This document shows, piece after piece, positions 1-8,084 of a DNA stretch of 64,000 nucleotides. This DNA is from Firm-13 sp964617375. GTDB taxonomy: Bacteria > Bacillota > Clostridia > Saccharofermentanales > Saccharofermentanaceae. Numbering within the stretch: the stretch's first letter is position 1; each line of letters opens with the position of its first letter. Location: positions 1-64,000 of the forward strand of contig CAZTXQ010000013.1 of NCBI GenBank assembly GCA_964617375.1. Reading direction: 5' to 3'. The notes below the pieces were generated by a model that saw only the letters and a list, made by a program, of their open reading frames with translations, was not told the origin of the DNA and did not search any database. The position numbers were made by a program, and so were the translations under genes.

Positions 1-247
1 TAGGCTCGCAATGATAAAAAACAACGTAATAGGGCACCGGCGTACCTACTCAAATACATTCAGATGCCGATTGAGTAGGCTCGCAATGATAAAAAACAAC
101 GTAATAGGGCACCGGCGTACCTACTCAAATACATTCAGATGCCGATTGAGTAGGCTCGCAATGATAAAAAACAACGTAATAGGGCACCGGCGTACCTACT
201 CAAATGCATTCAGATGCGGATTGAGTAGGCTCGCAATGATAAAAAAC
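1..247. repeat. 75-bp tandem repeat carrying interrupted palindromes (locus A)
   Basis: Three full copies of an exact 75-bp unit start at 1, 76 and 151, and a fourth partial copy at 226 runs into unique sequence. Each unit junction forms an interrupted palindrome, CCTACTCAA then 17 nt then TTGAGTAGG, at 45-79, 120-154 and 195-229. A further 3-bp pairing lies outside a 2x2 internal loop. The first two units match; the third differs at a few loop positions. An open frame crosses the array only because 75 is a multiple of three. The array may extend left of the window. Confidence 0.9.
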
Positions 248-574
248 CCAAGTATCTGTTTATTTGGGGCTTCTTTCTACGAGTAAAGCGAGAAGTATTG
301 CTGCGCCGGCTACCATCTCGGTTACAACCTCATCGCTTACTTTGAAACAAGCAAACACCCCTTACTTTCAAGACATATAGAGCAGAAGATACAGAGACAT
401 TCTCGTTAATGCCGTAATTCCCAAATTGCCCTCAATACCAACAAGACTCTGCTTTGCATCCGATTAGTCTGTCATTCCGGAGTACTAGCTCACTTTTTAC
501 GGACAGGTGGATCACCACCCGCCGGAATCGTAGCTCCGCCACGCCGGTGTACACAGGCAGGTGGGCAAAAGACG
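248..574. other. Non-coding stretch without recognisable features
   Basis: I see no supported gene, RNA or strong promoter here. It separates the 75-bp repeats from a set of 34-bp repeats. The short open frames have no ribosome binding site and no protein-like composition. Confidence 0.5.
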
Positions 575-709
575 GCCGCATCTCACAGCCGCCGGGCGCG
601 CGAAAAACGCCGCATCTCACAGCGCTGTCAGACATAAAAAAGGACGCGTTTCGCGGCGCCCTGACATGCAAAAACGCCTCATCTCACAGCGCCCTGACAT
701 GCAAAAAGG
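575..709. repeat. Degenerate 34-bp tandem repeats
   Basis: Four adjoining units of 33-34 bp begin near 575, 609, 643 and 676. Units 1, 2 and 4 share a core close to GCCGCATCTCACAGC. Units 3 and 4 share GGCGCCCTGACATGCAAAAA or a close variant. Conservation is patchy and there are no unique spacers, so this is not a CRISPR array. It lies just beyond the 3' end of the McrB-like gene, so it would fall in that gene's transcript tail. Confidence 0.7.
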
Positions 710-778
710 ATGCGATCCGCGCCGCTGCGTCTTTGCCGCGCCGAAAAGCGTCCCTCAAGTTTGAATGGGTAAATGCCT

Positions 779-2959
779 CTATTTGACCGCCGTGCGCAGC
801 TTGGCGGTCCAGCCCTTGATCTTGGCCGGGTCGGCCTGCCGGTAGGAGGAGATCAGCGGGAGAAGATCGTATTCGACCAGCGCGTCGGCGCGGATGTCGC
901 TTCCGGCGTTCAGGAAATAGCTGTGACCGATCCGGAAGGATTCGCCCAGAGACGGCTCGGCGGCGATCTCGCGGTTCAGGGTGATGACGGCCCGCACGAG
1001 TGCGTTGATCTTTTCGTCCGCGGTCTCGTTGAGTATTTTCCGGAAGCCGTCACTGTCGAAGGCGGGTTCGAGATGGAAGAAGGAGAAGCGCCTATGGAAC
1101 GAGCGGTCGCCGGATATCCCGGCGGACTCAGGGGAGGTCATCGTGCCGATCAGGTATACGTTTTCCGGGATCGAGAATTCTTCGTCACGGTAGGCCATGC
1201 GAATCGGAGTTCCGCGGCGGGTATTTTCGATCAGTGCCAGAAGCTCTCCGAAGATGCGTCCGATATCACCGCGATCCATATCGTCGATGATAAAGAAGCA
1301 GTCCCGGTCGTCGGCTTCGGCTTCCCGGCAGAACTCGTAGAATACGCCGGTGCTCTGCGCCGTGCCTGTCGGAAGCGAAGGTTTGTCCATCACGAAGTCC
1401 TCGTAACGGTATCCCGGATGGAAGCGCACGGTTCGGATCAGGTCGGGGTTCTTTTCGCCGATCATGGAATAGGCGAGACGCTCGGCGGTGAATGTCTTTC
1501 CGACACCGGGGGCTCCGGTCAGGATCACATTCTTCTTCAGGCGAAGGAGATCCCGAAGCCGCGCATATTCAGCCGCGTCGATAAAGACCTCGGAAAGGAA
1601 ATCGTCTTTGGTGTAGGCCGGGAAGCTTCCCGTGGCCGTATCCGCGAGGTTCTCCGGCTCGGGGGTTCCCGTGATCTGACTCTCCAGGGTCCGGCGGATT
1701 CCGGTATAGGACGTTATATCGGTGAGTGTTCTGGCGGGGATCACCGGATCGGCCGGCCACTCGCCTTTGTTGGTCCAGCCTATGGCACGAACGTGCCGGT
1801 ATTCTCTCTTGCTGTCGTCAAAAGTGTATTCCGATCGGACGATGCCGCGGCCGACAATCCCGGAAGCTCTGTTTCTCACGTAGAGAATATCGCCGTCGTT
1901 CATTTCGTTCGCGAACTGCCACATGGAAGAAACCGTGTCCCGGTAGCTCGGCAGAACGCCGCACTTCTGCCTGAGTCCGTCACTTAAGGCGCTGCGGGTG
2001 GCATATGCACGAAGATCTCCCGTAAAATCCCGGTCGATCGAGACGTAGCCTCTGCGGTAGAAATCTTCCCAAAGACGAAAGGCCGCTTCCGGCGCATAGA
2101 CCCAGTATTTTCTTTGCGAGGCCACGACGGGTGCCGGGGCGGGGACCTCTTCCGGTATTACTTCTTCTACGATTGCGGGCGCTTCTTCTTCGACGGGCAG
2201 CTCTTCGGGCACTTCCGCCGGGAGATTATCGATGATTTGCAGAATGGCAGCTTCGTGGTCGGCTGAAATGGCATAGTCTGCGGCGCCTTCTGCGGTAACG
2301 AACGTGAGCGTATTGATCTGCTCGTCGGCCAGAAGGAGGTCCCGCCCGGCCATCGGAGTGAGAATCTTCCTGTCGATCTGAATCACAATGCCGGTAAATT
2401 TACCGGTGCCGTGCTTGTCGGCTATAACATAGGGGTCGTTCTTCGCGGGTTCCATTTCTTCGGGACCGCTTATGACCGTGCCGGCCGCGACGATTCCGCC
2501 GGCGGGACCCGATGACATGAGAAAAACGCGGTCTGTCTTCTTAATCTGTCTGTCGCTCGTGCCGACGCGCCACGGAAGCGTGTCAAGATTCCGGACGGCG
2601 CCCGGAAGATCGTACGCTTCGGGAGACACAGACAAAATCCAGCAGGCGGGCGTTGTCAATTCGGTCAGAAACTGCCGGTACAGCTTGAGCGCGCCGGAAA
2701 AAGCGCTGCCGGAAGCCGTATCGACGAACTCGTAATTCGGTGCGGTTAAGATCACCTTGTGGATCTCGTCGAACAGCCCGACGGAATCGCAGGCGAAAAG
2801 ATCGGCGTGTTCCTTTACCTTGATGGAAAGCTTGGCGGCCGAGTATTTGAGGGCGTTGACGTATGCATCGATCCTGGCAGGAGCGTGATAGGTGTCACCG
2901 ATTTCATTTTGCCGGTTCAGCCAGGTTTTAAAAGCACTTCGATAATAAATCTCGCCCAT
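779..2959 (-). CDS. McrB-like AAA+ NTPase with two EVE/PUA-like modules
   Basis: A 726-residue protein resembling McrB, the NTP-driven motor of modified-cytosine restriction. The N-terminal half holds two modules that look like EVE-type modified-base readers (about residues 105-215 and 285-405), separated by a Glu/Pro-rich linker. The AAA+ core has Walker A GAPGVGKT (about 482-489), Walker B FFIIDDMDRG (about 555-564), a RIFGELLALIE segment typical of McrB, and an HRRF arginine stretch. The usual McrB signature with NTAD is replaced by GTMTSPESAG. The start at 2959 is chosen because GGAGG lies 5 nt upstream; a longer GTG frame lacks a site. No McrC nuclease gene lies downstream within the window, so the partner is missing or lies further left. 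The family assignment is firm; restriction activity is uncertain. Confidence 0.8.
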   Translation of the reverse strand: MGEIYYRSAFKTWLNRQNEIGDTYHAPARIDAYVNALKYSAAKLSIKVKEHADLFACDSVGLFDEIHKVILTAPNYEFVDTASGSAFSGALKLYRQFLTELTTPACWILSVSPEAYDLPGAVRNLDTLPWRVGTSDRQIKKTDRVFLMSSGPAGGIVAAGTVISGPEEMEPAKNDPYVIADKHGTGKFTGIVIQIDRKILTPMAGRDLLLADEQINTLTFVTAEGAADYAISADHEAAILQIIDNLPAEVPEELPVEEEAPAIVEEVIPEEVPAPAPVVASQRKYWVYAPEAAFRLWEDFYRRGYVSIDRDFTGDLRAYATRSALSDGLRQKCGVLPSYRDTVSSMWQFANEMNDGDILYVRNRASGIVGRGIVRSEYTFDDSKREYRHVRAIGWTNKGEWPADPVIPARTLTDITSYTGIRRTLESQITGTPEPENLADTATGSFPAYTKDDFLSEVFIDAAEYARLRDLLRLKKNVILTGAPGVGKTFTAERLAYSMIGEKNPDLIRTVRFHPGYRYEDFVMDKPSLPTGTAQSTGVFYEFCREAEADDRDCFFIIDDMDRGDIGRIFGELLALIENTRRGTPIRMAYRDEEFSIPENVYLIGTMTSPESAGISGDRSFHRRFSFFHLEPAFDSDGFRKILNETADEKINALVRAVITLNREIAAEPSLGESFRIGHSYFLNAGSDIRADALVEYDLLPLISSYRQADPAKIKGWTAKLRTAVK

Positions 2960-3164
2960 GTATGCCTCCGATTTGCGCTGTGGAAATATAGAAATCACAA
3001 AAAATCTTAACGGAATTAGATTACATCAAAATGGACCCCAATTCCACAGGAAAAGGGGCCCGAAACGTCGAAAATTTCAAAAAAAGATTACATTTGAGAT
3101 TCTGGGCAGGCATCGCCGCGGTGCGGAGGACTCTTCGGCCGGAATCGGGCGCCCGGAGGTTACA

Positions 3165-4298
3165 TTACGCGGGGTCTCCGACCTGAATGAAGAAGGACGC
3201 GTCGGAGAACGAGGCGGCGATTACGTACTTTCCGGTCTGGTCGATATACCCGTAGAGTCCGCTTTCGACATCTTTGACGAAGGCAAGCCCGTTCTCGAAA
3301 ACGGACGCATCTGCGAACTGAGAATCGATCACATATTTTCCGGTCTTATCGATATAGCCCATTCTTTCCTTGTCCGTATCCTGCACGATCGCAAGTCCGG
3401 TTGAGTCGAAGACATTGGCATTCTTGAAGGTCGGGTCGATCGCGTATTCTCCTGTCGCATCGATGAATCCGACAAGTCCGGTATCGGCGGTTTTCACGAT
3501 CGCAAGGCCGTCCGCAAAGGTGCCCGCGTTGGCATAGGCCGGCTGAATGACGAAGGCTCCCGTCGCGTCGATGAATCCGACGAGTCCGGATTTCTGGTCC
3601 TGCACGAGAGCAAGTCCGTTGTCGGCAAAGTCCATCGCTCCCGTATAGATCGGATTGATCACGTATGCGCCGGTCTTGTCGATGAAACCGTAAAGAGACG
3701 TGGCGTTGTCCCGGACAACGGCGAGTCCGTTTTTCGCGAAAAAGCGGCCGTCGGCGAACTTCGGTTCGATCACGAATGTACCGGTCTTATCGATATATCC
3801 GAGAAGCGCCGCGTCCGGATCGATGGCCGGAGCGAGTCCGTTGTCAGAGAAGATGCCGGCCAGATTGTACTGCGCGGGAATGGCGTATTTTCCGGATTCG
3901 TCGATATACCCGACAAGGCCGGTACCGGCATCCTGTACGATCGCAAGGCCGTCGCTGTCGAAATCGGAGGCGTCGACGAACGCCGGTTTGATCACATAAT
4001 TTCCCGTGGTATCGATAAATCCGCAGAGATTGGAGTTTGCGTCCTGTACGAGGGCAAGGCCATTCGCCGCGAAATCTTCCGCGCGCGAAAATTGCGGCTC
4101 GATGATATAGGCGCCGGATTTGTCGATATATCCGTAGAGACTGTTTTCGGTGCTCTTGACCGCCGCCAGACAGACCGGCTCCGCGGTGTTTTTCGCGCCG
4201 GTCCCGTCGGCCGCTTCATTGCTTTTCGCGGATGAACAGCCGGAAAAGAGCAATGCGAGTGCCGCTATTATAGGAATAATATAGAGTGCTTTTCTCAT
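3165..4298 (-). CDS. WG-repeat lipoprotein
   Basis: A 377-residue predicted lipoprotein. A hydrophobic signal segment ends in the lipobox FSGC, followed by a short Ser/Lys linker. The rest is about nine repeats of roughly 37 residues, each built on a pattern like LYGYIDKTGKYVI followed by a GLAxVxD block. These are WG (KWG) repeats, common in Clostridia surface proteins and thought to form a beta-propeller-like scaffold. No catalytic motif is visible, so the role is unknown; extracellular binding is the likeliest guess. The start at 4298 has GGAGG 5 nt upstream; the longer frame adds 14 residues without a site. It is not in an obvious operon. Confidence 0.85.
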   Translation of the reverse strand: MRKALYIIPIIAALALLFSGCSSAKSNEAADGTGAKNTAEPVCLAAVKSTENSLYGYIDKSGAYIIEPQFSRAEDFAANGLALVQDANSNLCGFIDTTGNYVIKPAFVDASDFDSDGLAIVQDAGTGLVGYIDESGKYAIPAQYNLAGIFSDNGLAPAIDPDAALLGYIDKTGTFVIEPKFADGRFFAKNGLAVVRDNATSLYGFIDKTGAYVINPIYTGAMDFADNGLALVQDQKSGLVGFIDATGAFVIQPAYANAGTFADGLAIVKTADTGLVGFIDATGEYAIDPTFKNANVFDSTGLAIVQDTDKERMGYIDKTGKYVIDSQFADASVFENGLAFVKDVESGLYGYIDQTGKYVIAASFSDASFFIQVGDPA

Positions 4299-4812
4299 AA
4301 TGACCTCCGTCGGGAGAAAGGATTGGATATTCGTTATCATATGGGACCGAAAACGGCCCGGGAAAGTTATTATACAGCAAAACGCGGGAAGGATTAACCG
4401 TGTTGCGGTTTTCGCGATGAATACGGCGCCTCTTTTCGCGCGAAAAGAAATCGCCTGACAAAATTCGAACCGTTTCCTTACAGAATCCGGCTTTTGCCGG
4501 TGCGGCTTCTGGATTACGATCCATTATGAAAGAAGGAGAACAGATAGGAGATACCGATTTACCGGACGCAGCGGATTGCCGGCCTTCCCCGGCCGGAAAA
4601 CAAATCCGCACGCCGATTCGTATCGGGGATAAAGAGTACCGTCGGATGACCTGCCGTATACCGGCCGCCTAAAGGTTAGGCGCTTGTCACCATCGAACTT
4701 CGTTTGCATGCCGGTCGGGTGACCGGACCAGACGCCCGGATCCGGCATCCCTTGACCTTCACCGACTTTTTGAAGAACGCGGCCGGGGTGAAGAACCGCG
4801 TTCTATAGATGC
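4299..4812. other. Long intergenic region with short hairpins
   Basis: No supported gene. The region between two divergent lipoprotein genes contains small perfect inverted repeats: CGCCTAA/TTAGGCG with a 3-nt loop (4666-4682) and CCGGTC/GACCGG with a 4-nt loop near 4710-4725. Neither is followed by a T-run, so neither looks like a terminator. Confidence 0.4.
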
Positions 4813-4876
4813 TTAACATATGTCTTCTCTTAACAAACCGATAACAAGTGTCTTACCAAAACATGCCGCGTATATT
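4813..4876 (+). promoter_or_regulatory. Candidate PhoP box and promoter of pstS
   Basis: Hexamers TTAACA (4830), ATAACA (4841) and CTTACC (4852) are exactly 11 bp apart, and a further TTAACA lies at 4813. This matches the direct-repeat form known for PhoP boxes in Bacillus (TT[A/C]ACA every 11 bp). A -10-like TATATT at 4871-4876 lies 13 nt after the last repeat, with no good -35, as expected for an activator-dependent promoter. The next gene is pstS, a classical Pho target. Confidence 0.6.
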
Positions 4877-4952
4877 TACCCGGCTCTAATCGGTTCCTAA
4901 TATCCGGTTGTTAAGCTTAAGGCATAAACGAAATGAAGGAGAATTAAGTAAA

Positions 4953-5882
4953 ATGAAGAAAATCAAAACAATTATTACGGCTCTTATGGCAGCATCTCTG
5001 CTGCTTTCCGCGACGGCCTGCGGGGCTGTCACGGCCGAAACCTCCGCGACGACCTCCGCAGCAGCGTCTGCTACGACAACTGCAGCCGCTTCCGACAGCG
5101 AGACTTCCGCCGCAGCAAGCGAAACAACAGCAGCATCTGACTTAAGCGGGTCTCTCATTCTTACCGGATCCACATCTATGGCGGACGTCGCAACGGCTCT
5201 GGCCGAAGCATTCATGAAGGCCAACCCTGACGTGACCGTATCCGTAGGCGGAAACGGTTCCGGCGAAGGCCCGACAGCCGTTAACGACGGCACTGCCCAG
5301 ATCGGCATGCTCTCGAGAGGCTTAAAGGACACAGAGACACCGGAAGCTTTTGACAAATACATCATCGGATACGACGGAATCGCGGTTATCGTGAATTCTG
5401 CGGCCGGCGTCACGGCTCTTACCAAGGATCAGATCGTCAAGATCTTCAAGGGCGAGATCACGAACTGGAAAGACGTCGGCGGAGCCGATGCCGTTATCCA
5501 GTGCATCGGCCGCGAGGCTGCTTCCGGTACCAGAGGTGCCTTCGAAGAGCTCGTCGACCTGAAAGATGCCTGCGTTTATAAAGAAGAGCAGAATTCCACC
5601 GGAAACGTCAAGCAGGCCGTTGCCTCCAACCCGAACGCGATCGGATATGTATCCCTGTCCGCAGTTGACGACACGGTCGTCGCAGTTGATTATGACGGCG
5701 TAGCCGCATCGACCGACAACGTATCGAACGGCACCTATGCACTTCAGAGACCTTTCGTCATGATCGACAAAGCCGGAACAACCGATGCCCTTACAGTAGC
5801 TTTCCTTGACTTCGTCTTCAGTGACGAAGGAATGGCGATTGTAGCCGACGACGGTATCGTACCGAACCCCGGCAAGAACTGA
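4953..5882 (+). CDS. pstS: Phosphate-binding lipoprotein PstS
   Basis: A 309-residue solute-binding protein of the PstS type. The signal peptide ends in a lipobox (SATAC), followed by a low-complexity Ala/Thr/Ser linker of about 45 residues. The periplasmic-binding fold begins with SLILTGSTSM and contains the GNGSGEGPTAV stretch, which resembles the phosphate-contacting GSG loop, and GREAASGTRGAFEEL, a typical PstS motif. It would capture inorganic phosphate outside the membrane for a PstCAB transporter, but no pstC, pstA or pstB is adjacent. The start at 4953 follows AAGGAG; the upstream in-frame codon lacks a site. It appears monocistronic, ending at a perfect hairpin terminator. Confidence 0.9.
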   Translation: MKKIKTIITALMAASLLLSATACGAVTAETSATTSAAASATTTAAASDSETSAAASETTAASDLSGSLILTGSTSMADVATALAEAFMKANPDVTVSVGGNGSGEGPTAVNDGTAQIGMLSRGLKDTETPEAFDKYIIGYDGIAVIVNSAAGVTALTKDQIVKIFKGEITNWKDVGGADAVIQCIGREAASGTRGAFEELVDLKDACVYKEEQNSTGNVKQAVASNPNAIGYVSLSAVDDTVVAVDYDGVAASTDNVSNGTYALQRPFVMIDKAGTTDALTVAFLDFVFSDEGMAIVADDGIVPNPGKN

Positions 5883-5940
5883 TCCGATCCAAGCTGATTT
5901 GCCTTCCTCTCCTTGTTTGATAGACGGGACCAACAATTCC

Positions 5941-5983
5941 CGAAAAGCCCTGCGGCACCAACTACAAGCCGCAGGGCTTTTCG
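5941..5983. terminator. Perfect 16-bp hairpin terminator after pstS
   Basis: Perfect inverted repeat 5941-5956 / 5968-5983 with an 11-nt loop. The right arm carries CTTTTCG, and A-rich sequence on the left arm gives T on the other strand, so it may work in both directions. Confidence 0.85.
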
Positions 5984-6073
5984 CGTACTTTCAGGTTATA
6001 ATATGGATAAGATCCGTATATACCAAGCCGCTTGAACAAAGCGGCCCGACAAAAGAGCCGCGGAGGAAACGCC

Positions 6074-6796
6074 ATGGGGATTCTTGACCTGTTTCTCAAC
6101 CCGTCCCGGAAAGCCGAACGCAGTCTCGATCGTGCGGAGGAGCTTCTTAAGGTGCTGATTCGTCCTCAGGATCCGCCTAAGTCGCGGTCGCTTGAGAAGG
6201 CCCTGAAGGAGTATCCGTCGCGCCAGGCGAGAATTGAACGGATCCTCGAGCTTTGCGGCGATCAACAAAATCCGAGGCAGCGGTACATACGCGCCATGGC
6301 CTTATCGTTTGAAAAGTCGGACGACAAGAGCCGGGCGATCACCGCGTTTGTACAGTATCTGGCGGGCGAACCGTATGAGGACGCTTATCTTCACGCGCGT
6401 CATACCCTTGGGAACAGGTCGTTTTCGCCCGAAGAGGAGAAGAAGATACATCTGGCCGATATGTACACGCATCTCGGCGCACTCTATTCAACGCGCGCCG
6501 ACTTTAAGCAGGCCTTTGCCTGCGCGCAAAAGGAGATGGAACTGACGCCGTTCTACCCAGGCCCGTACTGCCGCGCGTCGGATCTTTGCGTAAAGAAGAA
6601 TCAGCTTCCGGAGGCGATGAATATTCTTGCCCACGCGAAAAAGACCGACTTCTACCGCCCGCTCAAGTACAAGGACGGAGCCGGCGAGACAATAACGGAG
6701 GACACGTTCCGCCGTGTGATCGACCGTCATGTCGAGGAACTGCAAAAGAAGATCGACAGAGGCTATGAGTACAATCCGAAGAAAAAGAAGCCGTGA
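6074..6796 (+). CDS. Helical TPR-like protein of unknown function
   Basis: A 240-residue soluble, charged protein. The central part (about residues 60-190) has repeated helix pairs spaced like tetratricopeptide repeats, for example a stretch LADMYTHLGALYSTRADF followed by another helix pair. The N terminus is amphipathic, the C terminus is Lys-rich (NPKKKKP), and no signal peptide or membrane segment is visible. TPR-like proteins usually act as protein-interaction scaffolds; nothing here indicates the partner. The start at 6074 has GGAGG 7 nt upstream. A -10-like TATAAT lies at 5997-6002. It stands alone, followed by the palindrome array of locus B. Confidence 0.7.
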   Translation: MGILDLFLNPSRKAERSLDRAEELLKVLIRPQDPPKSRSLEKALKEYPSRQARIERILELCGDQQNPRQRYIRAMALSFEKSDDKSRAITAFVQYLAGEPYEDAYLHARHTLGNRSFSPEEEKKIHLADMYTHLGALYSTRADFKQAFACAQKEMELTPFYPGPYCRASDLCVKKNQLPEAMNILAHAKKTDFYRPLKYKDGAGETITEDTFRRVIDRHVEELQKKIDRGYEYNPKKKKP

Positions 6797-6966
6797 TGGA
6801 CAGCTAGGCCGGGGGCCGGACGGCTGTGTGGTCATACGTGCGGGGAAGATGAGCATTGGGGCGTGACGGATTTTTGACGTTCCACGTCCAGATTTTGCGC
6901 TGGGTGTCCGGTTTCTGTCCCTATGTACGGTCCTAGATTGTCGCCGCAAACTTAACATCGCATTGT

Positions 6967-7231
6967 AGTACATATAAGAATCGATAGAAAGTTCTCATTT
7001 ATATGTACTTTGACCCCGAGAAAGGGGTCTCGTGGGGATAAATGCATATAAATAAGCGAGAACAAGCGCATTTATATGCATTACCAGCTTGTTTGAAGGG
7101 ATTTTTGATCAACGAGTACATATAAAAAAGCAAGAAACACTCCAACTTATATGTACGGGCGTCTATGATGAGGCATGATCCAGTGCAAAAATGCATATAA
7201 ATCTCGTGAGTAATTCCTATTTATATGCATT
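6967..7231. repeat. Array of four interrupted palindromes at about 74-bp spacing (locus B)
   Basis: Four elements of 41-43 bp: 6967-7009, 7041-7082, 7116-7156 and 7190-7231. Elements 1 and 3 share the stem GTACATATAA (10-11 bp, 21-nt loop). Elements 2 and 4 share the stem AATGCATATAAAT (13 bp, 16-nt loop). Loops differ in sequence. Centres lie near 6988, 7062, 7136 and 7211, so spacing is 74-75 bp. The array lies between two convergent genes, so it is unlikely to be promoter DNA. Confidence 0.9.
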
Positions 7232-7280
7232 GCCGGCAAAACCGGCTTTCAACGATGTATGTCCTGAGATATTACATCAG

Positions 7281-7327
7281 AAAGCGCCGGGAGCACGGGT
7301 CCTTATGGACCTGACTCCCGGCGCTTT
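7281..7327. terminator. Strong hairpin, probable terminator of the S-component gene
   Basis: A perfect 13-bp inverted repeat AAAGCGCCGGGAG / CTCCCGGCGCTTT, with a nested GGTCC/GGACC hairpin in the loop. It lies just downstream of the minus-strand gene ending at 7368. The T-run is short, so the terminator role is likely but not certain. Confidence 0.55.
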
Positions 7328-7367
7328 GGTTTGTAGAATTGTGTTATACCAATGCTCCCTATACTCC

Positions 7368-7997
7368 CTATTCGATCGGCCCCGCAGGCGCTTTAGGCTC
7401 CTTCGGATCGATCAGGTACTTCCGTAAGGCTTTGGCGATCGCCGTGCCGACGACAGTGCAGATAACCGCTTCGATCAGCGCATTTGCGCCGGCGAGTGTA
7501 ACAAAGATGACAATCGGTGTCGAACCGAACTGCGTTATGAATGGATTGTTTCCGAAGAAGAGAATCAGGCCGGTGAGAAACAGGGCAGTGTTAAGAAGAG
7601 CGCCGGAGAGCGACGATATGATGAAGGACACGATCTTTGTCTTGTCGATTTTCGAGAGCGCGCGGAAAATAAATCCGACCAGAAGTCCCATCAGGGTGCG
7701 TGGGACAAGGCAGAGAATAAGGGTGTACATCCAGTTGATATTGAGGAGAATTGAGCCGAAGAGCGGGTCGGAAAATGCCTTGATGAAGCTTGATATGCCG
7801 AATACAAGGCCGAGAAAGGCGCCGGCGGCAGGGCCGACGACGATCGCTCCGATCACGACGGGGATCATAAGAAAGGTGATCGAAACGGGACCTAGGTTAA
7901 AGTACCCGAGCGGCGTGAATGCCATGACGATCAGAATTGCCGCGAGTATGGCCGTCTGTACCATCTGCAGGGTTTTGAGGCTGGTCTTTGTTTTCAT
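7368..7997 (-). CDS. ECF transporter substrate-binding (S) component, probably pantothenate
   Basis: A 209-residue membrane protein with about six hydrophobic segments. It starts with MKTKTSLKTLQMVQTAILAA, the Ala-rich first helix typical of S components that dock on the shared ECF energy module. The sequence YFNLGPVSITFLMIPVVIGA is characteristic of small-molecule S components of this class. The neighbour upstream on the same strand, 87 bp away, is the pantothenate kinase gene coaX, so pantothenate (vitamin B5) is the most likely substrate. Riboflavin or folate cannot be ruled out from sequence alone. The start has AAGGAG 7 nt upstream. No ECF A, A' or T genes are in the window; these are usually shared and located elsewhere. 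Confidence 0.8.
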   Translation of the reverse strand: MKTKTSLKTLQMVQTAILAAILIVMAFTPLGYFNLGPVSITFLMIPVVIGAIVVGPAAGAFLGLVFGISSFIKAFSDPLFGSILLNINWMYTLILCLVPRTLMGLLVGFIFRALSKIDKTKIVSFIISSLSGALLNTALFLTGLILFFGNNPFITQFGSTPIVIFVTLAGANALIEAVICTVVGTAIAKALRKYLIDPKEPKAPAGPIE

Positions 7998-8084
7998 AAG
8001 GTGCTCCTTTGCTGTCGCCCCGATTTGTCGGGTGCAACGCGTCTTTTATTTATATAAAAGCGGATTGCCGCCTTCATATCGTTG

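Noticed and set aside
11..286. Open frame of 91 codons across the 75-bp repeats
   Set aside because: It is open only because 75 is divisible by three; there is no ribosome site and the translated repeats are not protein-like.
773..1987. 404-codon frame on the + strand
   Set aside because: It is antisense to the McrB-like gene, whose domains are clear, and lacks a ribosome site.
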